The notes beneath the pieces are model-generated. The model was not told where the DNA came from, ran no database searches, and saw nothing but the letters and a program-made list of their open reading frames with translations. The translations under genes were made by a program, and so were the position numbers. Positions 36,101 through 44,953 of a DNA stretch of 64,000 nt are shown here, piece by piece. The stretch is from Desulfosarcina widdelii (GTDB taxonomy: Bacteria; Desulfobacterota; Desulfobacteria; Desulfobacterales; Desulfosarcinaceae), in the NCBI RefSeq assembly GCF_009688965.1, contig NZ_AP021875.1, forward strand, positions 2,418,001-2,482,000, read 5' to 3'. The stretch's first letter is position 1, and each line of letters begins with the position of its first letter.

Positions 36101-37177
36101 TCAGGCCGTTGCTTCTTCGTACCCCGAAGCCAGGGCATCCATCAATTCCTTGACGGAAACGATCTCGTTGACGCGAAAGGCGTTGGCGCCCGCAAAAGCA
36201 AAGCCGCTGGTCAACTTGCCGCGCCGGGCTTGGGCCAGAGCCATGCCGATACAGTAGGGGCTTTTTTCCGGATCGCAGGTCTTGATGCAGTGGTAGGGGC
36301 ATCGAAAAGGACGCCGGATGCCGGCGGCCACATCCGTCAGAAAGCCGTTTTTCAAGGCTCTGCCGGGAAGTCCCACGGGGCTTTGGATCACTGTGAGGTC
36401 CTCTTTTCGAGCATCGACGTAGGATTGCTTGAAGGCCGGGTCCGCGTCGCACTCGTGGGTGGCGACGAAGCGGGTGCCCATCTGGACGCCGCTGGCCCCC
36501 ATTTCCAGGAACCGCCGGATGTCGTCACCATCGTAAATGCCGCCGGCGGCGATCACGGGAATGGTAACGCCGTGCTCGGCGCGCACCGTTTCCATCGCGG
36601 CGACGACCTCCGCGACCAGGTTTTCCAGGCAGTACCGGGGATCGTCCAGTTGATCAACCTTGAATCCCAGGTGCCCGCCCGCCTTGGGGCCTTCCACCAC
36701 AAAAGCGTCGGGCAGGTAGCGGTAGCGCTGGAACCAACGTTTGCAGATCAGGGCCGCGGCACGGGCCGAGGAGACAATGGGTACCAGGCGCGTGCGGTCC
36801 CCTTTTTTGAGGAAACCGGGCAGATCCAGTGGCAGGCCGGCACCGGCGAAAATGATGTCGATTTTTTCGGCGATGGCGGTTTTCACCAGTTCGGCAAAAT
36901 GGGTCAGGGCCACCATGATATTGACGCCGATGATCCCGCGGCTTTTTTCCCGGGCCGTTTGGATCTCCCGGGTCAGGGCACGGCAGTTGGCCGCCAGTCC
37001 GTTGGTGGCGACATCTTTTTCGGTAATGCCGGCCATGGCGCCGGCGATCACCCCGATGCCTCCGGCATTGGCCACCGCGGAGGCCAGGCCGGACATGGAA
37101 ATCCCTACGCCCATACCGCCCTGGACGATGGGCAGGCGGCTGACCAGATGACCGATTTTGAGTTCAGGCAGTTTCAT
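36101..37177 (-). CDS. Nitronate monooxygenase-like flavoprotein
   Basis: A 358-aa FMN TIM barrel of the nitronate monooxygenase (2-nitropropane dioxygenase) family. Start ATG 37177 (MKLPELKIGHLVSRLPIVQGGMG); the longer frame to 37288 has no support. The flavin-binding GGMGVGISM and later GGIYDGDDI and GASGVQMGTRF motifs are visible. Such enzymes oxidise nitronates or act as enoyl-ACP reductase-like FabK proteins, so substrate is uncertain. Confidence 0.85.
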   Translation of the reverse strand: MKLPELKIGHLVSRLPIVQGGMGVGISMSGLASAVANAGGIGVIAGAMAGITEKDVATNGLAANCRALTREIQTAREKSRGIIGVNIMVALTHFAELVKTAIAEKIDIIFAGAGLPLDLPGFLKKGDRTRLVPIVSSARAAALICKRWFQRYRYLPDAFVVEGPKAGGHLGFKVDQLDDPRYCLENLVAEVVAAMETVRAEHGVTIPVIAAGGIYDGDDIRRFLEMGASGVQMGTRFVATHECDADPAFKQSYVDARKEDLTVIQSPVGLPGRALKNGFLTDVAAGIRRPFRCPYHCIKTCDPEKSPYCIGMALAQARRGKLTSGFAFAGANAFRVNEIVSVKELMDALASGYEEATA

Positions 37178-37337
37178 GGATGCACCGTTTTCAGATCCTT
37201 TTGGCGTTGTCGAAGGCAATCGGATGAAGAAAGTGTATCCATAGCCAGATAATGAATAAGTAACAATCGGGAAAAGGAGGTATGACAAAAGTTTTACAGT
37301 GACTCAAACCTTAGATGGCTGTTGGAAAAACACAATT

Positions 37338-37366
37338 AAAAAAGCAGAGCCCGAATCGGCTCTGCT
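37338..37366 (-). terminator. Probable rho-independent terminator
   Basis: On the leftward strand AGCAGAGCC pairs with GGCTCTGCT and is followed by TTTTTT. It follows the YeeE-like pair (stop 37418). Confidence 0.75.
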
Positions 37367-37417
37367 TTCATCTCCAAACAATCGATGCTGCCTTTCAGTC
37401 TGTTGCATCCATGATGA

Positions 37418-37942
37418 CTACAGCCGTTTTTTCTCGAAAAGAGCAAAGAAGCCGATCACAAGGACCGTGAACCCGAAAATGACAATCCAGTGATTGATTC
37501 CCAACAGTTGCGGAACCGTAATTTTACCAAGATTCCCGATCGGTTCAATATAGGTCTTCAACAATGGGTAGGCCCAGGCGTGTATTGCACCTCCTGCAAG
37601 CATTCCCAGGATTCCCCAGGCCGCATCGGTCCGACCTTCGCCCAGTGCTCCGCCGGCCGTACCGGGGCAATAACCCAATATGGCCCAGCCGATGCCAAAT
37701 AACGCGCCTCCTATCATTTGCGCACCGAGGGATGTTCCCTTGAGATTGAGGGTTATCAAACCAAAATCCTTGAGCAGGTAGATACCCACAGCGCCGACTA
37801 CGATGGCGCTGAGCATGAATTTGAAAATGGTCATATCTTTGAGTCGCAACGCGCCAACCTGCTTGTCAAACCGAAGTACTTCGGCCCGTTGCAGCAGAAT
37901 CCCGAATAAAACACCGGTAATTAATCCATAAAGCAGGCTCAT
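37418..37942 (-). CDS. YeeE/YedE-family membrane protein, second half
   Basis: A 174-aa polytopic membrane protein with the YeeE/YedE motif region GALFGIGWAILGYCPGTAGGALGEG (about residues 80-104). The family includes thiosulfate transporters (TsuA-like); here two short genes replace a single long one. Start with AAGGAGG upstream. Function in sulfur uptake is inferred and fits a sulfate reducer. Confidence 0.8.
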   Translation of the reverse strand: MSLLYGLITGVLFGILLQRAEVLRFDKQVGALRLKDMTIFKFMLSAIVVGAVGIYLLKDFGLITLNLKGTSLGAQMIGGALFGIGWAILGYCPGTAGGALGEGRTDAAWGILGMLAGGAIHAWAYPLLKTYIEPIGNLGKITVPQLLGINHWIVIFGFTVLVIGFFALFEKKRL

Positions 37943-37957
37943 GATGCCACCTCCTTG

Positions 37958-38479
37958 TTATTGACGGTCGTATACCAGTTTTGCGGTGATCAGCCCGAAG
38001 AGGAAGAAAAATGCAAGTGCAATAAAACCGCTGACGGCCATTTGCGACAGACCGCTCAATCCATGGCCACTGGGACAACCGCCGGCCAGGCGAACACCGA
38101 ATAAAGCGACGGCACCGCCGGTAAAAGCCGCAGCCGCCCTTTTATAGGGATTACTGCCAAACCGTTCGGCCCACATTGGCGGCACCGGCACATACTTAAA
38201 ACTGCCACTCATTGTAGATATCACGAAGGAACCCAAAAGGACCCCAATAACAAACATCAATTGCCAGTTGGGAAGGGAGCCCGGCCCGTATTTTCCTCCT
38301 TTGGTGGTAAAATAATCGAAACGGTTGGTATCCACCCCTGCCTTTTCTTCGATGAACGCCGCGCTGCGTGAAAAAGTGGTGGATGCACCCATGAATTGAC
38401 CGGCTACAGCCACTGAAACGACGAGCAATACGCCAGCCAATGCACCTGAAATATATGGATTCCATGATTTTATCGACAT
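37958..38479 (-). CDS. YeeE/YedE-family membrane protein, first half
   Basis: A 173-aa protein from ATG 38479 after GGAGG (the upstream ORF start is unnecessary). It contains the family motif GVRLAGGCPSGHGLSGLSQMA near residues 130-150, and three to four membrane segments. It is 15 bp upstream of its partner, so the pair probably forms a heteromeric sulfur-compound channel. Confidence 0.8.
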   Translation of the reverse strand: MSIKSWNPYISGALAGVLLVVSVAVAGQFMGASTTFSRSAAFIEEKAGVDTNRFDYFTTKGGKYGPGSLPNWQLMFVIGVLLGSFVISTMSGSFKYVPVPPMWAERFGSNPYKRAAAAFTGGAVALFGVRLAGGCPSGHGLSGLSQMAVSGFIALAFFFLFGLITAKLVYDRQ

Positions 38480-38623
38480 AGCTAACCTCCAAAACATGTG
38501 GATTGTCTAATTTGTTTTTTTGGATAGAACCGGAGTTGCCGAGAAGGTTACAGATTCAATACCGGTTTTCTCCAGATTTGGCGTGGCTTTGAATGGATTG
38601 GGTGTCTTATCGTAGAAGAATTC

Positions 38624-38660
38624 AAGAAAAAGGCCGACCACAAATCATGTCATCGGCCTT
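38624..38660 (-). terminator. Probable rho-independent terminator
   Basis: AAGGCCGA pairs with TCGGCCTT across a 15-base loop, followed by TTT on the leftward strand. It follows the six-gene operon that ends at 38677. Confidence 0.65.
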
Positions 38661-38676
38661 TAGGGATTCGGGCAGG

Positions 38677-39582
38677 CTACATGTACTTGTCCCGCAGCAG
38701 GGTCAGTCGGGTCAAATACCGCTCCCGGTAGGCCAGACCCTTCTGATTGGAGATGTCGTAAAACAGATAGTCGATATAGGGCCGCAAATCGATGCCATAG
38801 CGATTGAATTTCTCGTCGTTTGCCCGATCGACGACCAGGATGGAGTAATAGTTTACCAGCATCCGGATTTTGGATTCCCGGCGCAGCAGATAACTTCTTC
38901 CCCCAAGGGTGTTGAGAAAATAGCCGGCATAATCGTAGAGCCGTTCCAGGGAAAGCGGCTTCTCGTCTCCCGGCAAAGCCCCACGGCATTCGACGATCCA
39001 GGCGTAAAACACCGCCATGGCCGGTTCCAGGACCCGATCTTCCGATGCCAGGATGTCGCCGGCCAGGGTGAGGGCGTCTCTGCCCAGAACCCGGTAAAAA
39101 TGGGTCACATTTTTCACCAGGCGGAACATGTCCTTCATTTCGGCGATGTTGACGGGCGGGTCGGCCAAAAGTTTTTTGGCGCACTGTCTGAAGAACCCGG
39201 CACTGCCTTCTTGGATCTCCCGGCTGGCAAAATAGCTGCGGCCGTCCAGGTAATTGAAAAAGGATCGCATCTGCCCTTCGACCTTGTCGCAGTCGACCGG
39301 CAGGGTATCGGCATCCTGTTGCGGGGCCGGGGTGCCGAACACCGTGGGAAACACTTCGTCATCGGGGCGTCGCTGGCGTTCGGTTTCCAACTCGGCCCGC
39401 ATTTCGTCCAGGTCGGCTTCCATTTTGCGGATGACCTCGACGCATTCGTTCTGGGCCTGTTGGCGAACGATGTCCATCTGTTCCCGATGCCAGCGTTTGA
39501 CCATGAAAAAGGTCACCAGACCGGCAATAATCAGGGCAAAAACAACGGCAACGGTGGCAAGGGTCCTGTTCGTGGAATTCAC
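38677..39582 (-). CDS. Hypothetical membrane-anchored coiled-coil protein
   Basis: A 301-aa protein with one N-terminal membrane segment (TLATVAVVFALIIAGLVTFFMV) and a coiled coil (about residues 32-75, QQAQNECVEVIRKMEADLDEM). The C-terminal ~200 residues are helical and end in YLTRLTLLRDKYM. No family recognised. Last gene of the operon, with a 4-base ATGA overlap with the gene before it. Confidence 0.75.
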   Translation of the reverse strand: MNSTNRTLATVAVVFALIIAGLVTFFMVKRWHREQMDIVRQQAQNECVEVIRKMEADLDEMRAELETERQRRPDDEVFPTVFGTPAPQQDADTLPVDCDKVEGQMRSFFNYLDGRSYFASREIQEGSAGFFRQCAKKLLADPPVNIAEMKDMFRLVKNVTHFYRVLGRDALTLAGDILASEDRVLEPAMAVFYAWIVECRGALPGDEKPLSLERLYDYAGYFLNTLGGRSYLLRRESKIRMLVNYYSILVVDRANDEKFNRYGIDLRPYIDYLFYDISNQKGLAYRERYLTRLTLLRDKYM

Positions 39583-40181
39583 ATCGATCTCCTTTTAGGC
39601 TTCCGTCCGGGTGGTGGTACGATTCGGGCCAATGTCGGGCCGGCGGCAGTCGTCCTTCGGCCATCCAGTATGGCTGCAGCCTCGGCCAGGGCGGCTTCGG
39701 CTTCCTCCAACCGGGCCGCGAAACGCTCCCGATGGATACGGGTCAGTTCGCCGGCGCCGGTGGCCTCGACCAGATGCCGGCTGCCGACGGCACGCCGGCC
39801 CACATGGGTGACCAGCATGCTCAACGCCAGCATGGCCCAACGCCGGTGGCTGTCGGCCGAAACCGCATCGGGAATATCGCCGCACAGGAATTCATAGCAG
39901 ACCGGCGGGCGCCCCGCAACTAGGGTGCAGCCTTTCGGGGACAGCCAACCGCGCTTTTTATCGAAAACGGCCTGGGGCGAAAAGCGGCGAACGACCCGTT
40001 CCAGAAAAGCGCTTTGTCGGCTTTCCTCACAAAAATGAGGCCGGCAGCAAACGTGCCGGCAGACGGAACAGGCCGGCTGGCAGCGCTGCTCCATCTGCCG
40101 TTGAACCCGCTGTTCGAAGTCGCCGTACCGATCGACCATCGAAGCGATTTCTGCCTGGCTTGTACTACCGTTCCGTATCAT
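39579..40181 (-). CDS. Hypothetical Cys-rich protein
   Basis: A 200-aa protein with an N-terminal Cys cluster (QRCQPACSVCRHVCCRPHFC, six Cys in residues about 32-52), likely a metal site, then a helical middle (AVSADSHRRWAMLALSMLVTHVG) and an Ala/Glu-rich coiled region (RFAARLEEAEAALAEAAAIL). No known family. It couples to the next gene by ATGA and follows the membrane protein by 12 bp. Confidence 0.7.
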   Translation of the reverse strand: MIRNGSTSQAEIASMVDRYGDFEQRVQRQMEQRCQPACSVCRHVCCRPHFCEESRQSAFLERVVRRFSPQAVFDKKRGWLSPKGCTLVAGRPPVCYEFLCGDIPDAVSADSHRRWAMLALSMLVTHVGRRAVGSRHLVEATGAGELTRIHRERFAARLEEAEAALAEAAAILDGRRTTAAGPTLARIVPPPGRKPKRRSM

Positions 40182-40193
40182 CGGTATCTCTTC

Positions 40194-41723
40194 TTAAGTG
40201 CCCCCCGCCACGCGAACAATAGCCCAAGCCAGAAGCAGGGCGAAGTCGATCTGCAGCAGCCGCATGCCCCGCCGCCGAAGCCGCCAGGGCGGCAGTGAAA
40301 AGGCAACCACGAAACCGCCGGCTGCAAACAGGGGCGTGAGGACGGCCAGGTTGGCCGGATGCCAGTTGGCCACCAGGGACGCCACATACAGGTAGCCCAC
40401 CCACGCCAGGCTCAGCGCCTTGAGCCGACGTGGGCCCCGCAAAAGGGCGTGGGCTATAGCCGGTAGCACCAGCAGGCTGGCAAAAGGCCCGAAAGCCATT
40501 TGTCCGCTGCCCGAAAACAACGGTGCAAAGGGCACCCGGATACCGGCCCCCGTGAACACCGGCAGGACCAGGGCATTATAGACGGCTCCAAGCAGGCCGT
40601 TCAGGTCCACCCCCAGCATCCAGTTCAGCATTTTTTGAATCGGTTCGGTGGCATCGACGCTGGCAAACAGGTAGCGAACCAGGTTGGCGCCGGCTTCCAT
40701 GATGCCACCATTGTCCACGGCCACGCCGGAACCCAACAGCGGATGGCCGTGAGCCAGGTTCATCAGGCCAACGGGAACCTGGGCCAACCCCAGGAGCGGT
40801 AGCAGAACCATCGCACCCGCCAGCGGCTTGTCCATGACCATTTCCCGAAACATCAGCCATCCGTGCCGGCGGATCATCACCACCAGCAGCAAAAGAACCA
40901 TTACCGCAGACAGGGCGATGCTCATGGCATTGGAATCGATGGAGAACAGGATGCTGACGAAAAAAAGCCGCAGGTCCCCGGGTTGATGCTGCTCCAGCAG
41001 ACGATAGATCAAGACCAGTGAAAAGGCAACGGCTGTGGCGCCAATCAGTTCCGCGGTGGGCCACAGGCCCAGCCAGACCAGACGGGGCATGCTCAGCACC
41101 AGCAGGGCCACAGTCAGGGCCATGGGCGGCCAGGCATACCGGCGGGCCAGCGCATAAGTGCAGCATCCGATAGCCAGGTAGGCCAGCAGGCCGAACCCGC
41201 AGGCCCGGGCAGCCAGGCCAAAACGGGCGGTGTGAAAAAACAGGGCCGGGGCGTTGAGAACGGGTATCGATCCGGCCTCGGCCAAGGCCTCCTGGCCGCC
41301 GCTATACCCTCCGGTTAGAAACTCCGGCGGCATTGGATTCGACGGGAGAAACGCCATTTTAGGATCGCCGAGAACCACCACGCCCAGCATCAAAAGCCCT
41401 GCCGTCAGGATGATCCAACCCGGCAGGATTTCCCGGCGAATCATCCCCCGCACCGCGTCCATGCCGGTGTGCACCCAAGGAAGCCATCTTCGACCGCAAA
41501 CCAGAACGGCGGTCAGAAACGCCCCTTCCATGATCGCTCCGGGCCAGGGCGACCCGACCAGCAAGCTGCACTGGTGAATCAAGGAGAGAAGCACGAAAAC
41601 CGTCACGACGGCCCCGGCGTAAGCTTCGGCCAGCGTGTAACCCTTTGACCGGAGCCACGCGAATCCCGCCATGACAAATAGCATCGTCTCGGCGATCAGG
41701 CCCAGCGCAATGCAAGCCGTCAA
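40194..41723 (-). CDS. Polytopic membrane protein, possibly GT-C-like
   Basis: A 509-aa protein with about twelve membrane segments. The start is TTG at 41723, the first codon with an acceptable upstream AAGGCGG. The topology and the loop NPMPPEFLTGGYSGGQEALAEAG recall GT-C glycosyltransferase-type membrane proteins, but no active-site motif can be named. It is in the operon between two Cys-rich proteins, which may be its partners. Confidence 0.7.
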   Translation of the reverse strand: MTACIALGLIAETMLFVMAGFAWLRSKGYTLAEAYAGAVVTVFVLLSLIHQCSLLVGSPWPGAIMEGAFLTAVLVCGRRWLPWVHTGMDAVRGMIRREILPGWIILTAGLLMLGVVVLGDPKMAFLPSNPMPPEFLTGGYSGGQEALAEAGSIPVLNAPALFFHTARFGLAARACGFGLLAYLAIGCCTYALARRYAWPPMALTVALLVLSMPRLVWLGLWPTAELIGATAVAFSLVLIYRLLEQHQPGDLRLFFVSILFSIDSNAMSIALSAVMVLLLLVVMIRRHGWLMFREMVMDKPLAGAMVLLPLLGLAQVPVGLMNLAHGHPLLGSGVAVDNGGIMEAGANLVRYLFASVDATEPIQKMLNWMLGVDLNGLLGAVYNALVLPVFTGAGIRVPFAPLFSGSGQMAFGPFASLLVLPAIAHALLRGPRRLKALSLAWVGYLYVASLVANWHPANLAVLTPLFAAGGFVVAFSLPPWRLRRRGMRLLQIDFALLLAWAIVRVAGGT

Positions 41724-41766
41724 TGCCAGCCGCCTTTGTCCGCAATTTTAACGTTCAAGGCCCGAA

Positions 41767-42108
41767 TCATTTTGCGCGCGCCTCTTTCTCCGCCTTCTGG
41801 GCCTTGAGATGTTCGACGATCTCCTTCATGAAATCCCGCATGTTGCGGGCCAGCCGTTCGCATTCCGGGCAGTATACCTTGCGGAACATCTTTCCGTGGA
41901 CATCGTTCTGGTGCCAGTACCAGTCGATGTAAGGCGTTCCCTTGCAAAATTTTTTGCCAGTGTACTGGGCGATGGGACACCCCACGCAAATCAGCGGGTA
42001 AAAGATGCGGCAGGGCGGGCAATCCAGCACACCGCCGTCGGATCGCTCGCCGGCGATGATCCGCTCCCACTTGCGGACGGAAGCCTCCATGATGGTGATT
42101 TTGTTCAT
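41767..42108 (-). CDS. Small Cys-rich protein
   Basis: A 113-aa protein from ATG 42108 (MNKITIMEASVRKWERIIAG), translationally coupled to the HDAC gene by ATGA. Cysteines CPPCRIFYPLICVGC and CPEC near residues 30-45 and 82-85 predict a zinc or iron-sulfur site. Function unknown. Confidence 0.75.
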   Translation of the reverse strand: MNKITIMEASVRKWERIIAGERSDGGVLDCPPCRIFYPLICVGCPIAQYTGKKFCKGTPYIDWYWHQNDVHGKMFRKVYCPECERLARNMRDFMKEIVEHLKAQKAEKEARAK

Positions 42109-43157
42109 TGCTCCAGCTCCTTCCAGAAGCGCCTGTGGGTATGCAGACAGCCTTCCAGGATGGCTTTCAGGCGTCCAGGTTTGGCCTTTGCCGCCATGGC
42201 CTCCACATCGGTTTGGGTTCGGCCTGTCAGCTCGTCGATCATGGCCAGGGCCGATTCGGTCAGGGCCTCGGCGTTGTATCCCCCTTCCAGGCAAAAAACG
42301 GCCCGGCCCCGGCAGGTTGCTTCGGCGATGTCCAGGATCAGCCGGGTCAATCCAGCAAAGCCGGCCGGCGTCACCCGCATGCCGCCCAGAGGATCGTCAA
42401 TGTGAATATCGAAACCGGCGGAAACCAGGATCATCTGCGGCTTGAATGCTCGGGCCACGGGCACCAGTAACCGCCGATAGATAGCGGCAAACTCGCCGTC
42501 CCCGCACCCCTTGCTCAAAGGCACGTTCATGGTGGTGCCCTCGCCCGGTCCAAGGCCGGTTTCGGTAAGATGCCCGGTGCCGGGGTAGTGGGGGAATTGG
42601 TGCGAAGAGAAAAAAAATACGGACGGATCGCGTTCGAATACGTGCTGGGTCCCGTTGCCATGGTGCAGGTCCCAGTCCACCACCAGGACACGCTCCATTC
42701 CCATGAAGGTGCGGGCCGCCATGGCGCCGACGGCCACATTGTTGAAAATGCAGTAGCCCATGGCCCGGCTGCGTTCGGCGTGATGCCCTGGAGGACGGGC
42801 CAGCACCAGCGCATTGGCCAGCCGCCCTTCGACGACTTGCCGGATGGCTTCGATGGTCCCGCCGACAGCTAGCCTCGCCGTCCGCCATGAACGCTCGCAG
42901 GTCAGCGTATCCGTGGACAGGGACGATGCGCCCTGGGTTGCGGTGGCCCGCACCCGTTCCAGGTAGCTTGGGCGGTGCACCAGCAGGATCTGCTCTTCGG
43001 TTGCCTCTGGCGGTGCAACGGTGACAAAATAACCGTCTCCGATCGTCTCCTCCAGTTTCCGGTAAAGCATCTCCAGTCGGCGGGGGTGGTCCGGATGGCC
43101 CTCGTCGGTCACATGCTCCAGGTAGGCAGGGTCCCATACGATGCCCGTGGGTTTCAT
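42105..43157 (-). CDS. Histone-deacetylase family protein (acetoin utilisation / polyamine deacetylase-like)
   Basis: A 350-aa class II-like deacetylase. Catalytic and zinc residues are visible: tandem His in RPPGHHAE (His125, His126), DWDLHHGNGTQ (Asp163, His165), and later SAGFDIHIDDPLG plus EGGYNAE. Bacterial members remove acetyl groups from polyamines, acetoin-linked substrates or proteins; the substrate here is unknown. It overlaps the stress-protein gene by 4 bases. Confidence 0.9.
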   Translation of the reverse strand: MKPTGIVWDPAYLEHVTDEGHPDHPRRLEMLYRKLEETIGDGYFVTVAPPEATEEQILLVHRPSYLERVRATATQGASSLSTDTLTCERSWRTARLAVGGTIEAIRQVVEGRLANALVLARPPGHHAERSRAMGYCIFNNVAVGAMAARTFMGMERVLVVDWDLHHGNGTQHVFERDPSVFFFSSHQFPHYPGTGHLTETGLGPGEGTTMNVPLSKGCGDGEFAAIYRRLLVPVARAFKPQMILVSAGFDIHIDDPLGGMRVTPAGFAGLTRLILDIAEATCRGRAVFCLEGGYNAEALTESALAMIDELTGRTQTDVEAMAAKAKPGRLKAILEGCLHTHRRFWKELEQ

Positions 43158-44086
43158 CGCCGGGGCCCTTTCTGAAGGCTCTCTTCCTTCGGTTCGGGAA
43201 CCGTCAGGACGCAGCAGGGGGCGCGGCGCAGCAGGGTCTCGGTGGTCGAACCCGATATCCAGCGTCCCAACCTGGTCGAGCGATGCACACCGACAACGAT
43301 CAGATCGGCCGCCTGCTGTTGCGCGATGCGCAGTATCATCTCCTGGGGTACGCCGGGTTCCACGGTGACGTCAATGGCGTCGGCGTGGGAAAACCATTGC
43401 TGCGCCTGTTCCTGCAGTTGGCGTTTAAACCGAAAGTTCTGCACCTGCTGGCTCTCGCCGTAGGAAGCGGCGTCACCGTCGCTTTCCGGCGGCATGGCCA
43501 CAGGGCTTTCCAGGGTGTGCACCAGATGCACCCTGGCGCCGGAATCGCTTTGAACCATCTCCAACAGCGGCCCCAACCGCTGCCAATACCCATGGCCGTC
43601 GCAACTGACGACCGCCTGCCGGATACCATCCGTACAGTTGCGATTTTCGGCGTCGTCAGTTTTGACCACCAGCATTGGACGGTCCAGTTGGCGTGTCAAC
43701 CGCTCCACCACCGTACCGACAAAAAGCCGCTGAAATCCGGAAACCCCGTGGCTGGCCGAAACCACCAGCGCCGGCGGCAGACTGTCCACGAAAGCGGTCA
43801 TCTGCTCCACCGGGTCGCCGAAGCGCACCACTGCCTCCCAGGGTACGGGAGCCCGGGCCATCAGGTCAGCGATCTTTTTCCGGGCTGTTTCGGTGTGCCG
43901 GGACAGGTCCCCGCCCCGCTCGAAGACCGCGGTGGCATGAGCCCCGTCCTGGGGATGGTGCACCGCGTGAATCAGATAGAGCGGCAGTCCCGCCCGCCGG
44001 GCCAGTGCCACGGCGCGGGAAACCACCAGAGAACTGAAGGGGGAGAAATCGACCGCACAAACGATGGCCTGGATGCGAAGCGGCAT
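43154..44086 (-). CDS. Tandem universal stress protein
   Basis: A 310-aa protein with two UspA domains (about residues 1-145 and 150-300). The first has AIVCAVDFSPFS and VSASHGVSGFQRLFVGTVVERL (ATP-binding GxxG region), the second ends with IVVGVHRSTRLGRWISGSTTETLL. Usp proteins bind ATP or are stress-induced chaperone-like factors. It leads the six-gene leftward operon. Confidence 0.9.
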   Translation of the reverse strand: MPLRIQAIVCAVDFSPFSSLVVSRAVALARRAGLPLYLIHAVHHPQDGAHATAVFERGGDLSRHTETARKKIADLMARAPVPWEAVVRFGDPVEQMTAFVDSLPPALVVSASHGVSGFQRLFVGTVVERLTRQLDRPMLVVKTDDAENRNCTDGIRQAVVSCDGHGYWQRLGPLLEMVQSDSGARVHLVHTLESPVAMPPESDGDAASYGESQQVQNFRFKRQLQEQAQQWFSHADAIDVTVEPGVPQEMILRIAQQQAADLIVVGVHRSTRLGRWISGSTTETLLRRAPCCVLTVPEPKEESLQKGPRR

Positions 44087-44428
44087 GACGGGAATCCTTG
44101 TGCTGTAGATCCGGGAAAGGCCAATTTTTAAAAGACATGATCCGTATTGGAGCGCATGTCGGAAGAATCGCGAACAACGGTCGATCCGGATGACTGGATC
44201 GCAGTACCTGAACAGGTTGTCGCTTGCCGTGGATATCGTGGCTGAAATTCTGCTTCATTAGTTTAGGAAAAAGCCGACAAACCTGTCAATGCGAATCCAC
44301 AGGGCGATGCAAATACGGTTGCCCTGCTGCCACCGGAGTTTTAATTTGAACTGACACGCAATTGGGTTTAAAATAACAATCATTATTTTACGTCCATCAA
44401 TTTGGATGCACTACAGATAGGAGCTGTC
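44087..44428. other. Divergent intergenic region
   Basis: Between the leftward stress operon and the rightward TIGR03546 gene. It holds the promoter at 44348-44376. No gene is visible. Confidence 0.6.
44348..44376 (+). promoter_or_regulatory. Probable sigma-70 promoter
   Basis: TTGAAC, 17 bases, TAAAAT, about 52 bases upstream of the TIGR03546 start codon at 44429. Confidence 0.55.
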
Positions 44429-44953
44429 ATGATCGAAGCCATTGCCAATCTGCTCAAGGTGCTCAACTCGGAGACCAAGCCGGGCCAGATTTCCCTGGCC
44501 CTGTGCCTGGCCATGATCGCCGGGTTTACGCCGGTATTGTGCCCCCACAACCTGCTGGTGCTGCTGCTGGTGCTGGTACTACGGGTGAACCTTTCCGCCT
44601 TCCTGCTGGGGTGGGCCTTTTTTTCGGGGGTGGCCTACCTGCTGGACCCGCTGTTCCACCGTATCGGCTTGGGCATCCTCACCGCCCCTGCCCTCACCGC
44701 GCTGTGGACCGGCTGGTACAATACTGCCTTGTTTCGCCTGGACCGGCTGAACAACACTGTCGTCATGGGAAGCCTGCTCTTTTCCCTGGCGGCCTTTATT
44801 CCCGCTTTTTTCCTTTTCAACCTGCTGATTCGGCGCTATCGCGATCATCTTCTCGCCTGGGTGAGAAAAAGCAAGCTGATGAAGGCCCTGGAGGCCAGTA
44901 AATTCTACAGCGTGTATCAATCCGTGTCCGGATGGAGAGGAGGTGCCGCATGA
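44429..44953 (+). CDS. TIGR03546-family membrane protein
   Basis: A 174-aa protein from ATG 44429 (MIEAIANLLKVLNSET), after AGGAG. It has several membrane segments (PHNLLVLLLVLVLRVNLSAF, MGSLLFSLAAFIPAFFLFNLL). It pairs with TIGR03545, its usual neighbour in Gram-negative genomes; the pair has no established role. The frame overlaps the next gene by 4 bases. Confidence 0.85.
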   Translation: MIEAIANLLKVLNSETKPGQISLALCLAMIAGFTPVLCPHNLLVLLLVLVLRVNLSAFLLGWAFFSGVAYLLDPLFHRIGLGILTAPALTALWTGWYNTALFRLDRLNNTVVMGSLLFSLAAFIPAFFLFNLLIRRYRDHLLAWVRKSKLMKALEASKFYSVYQSVSGWRGGAA

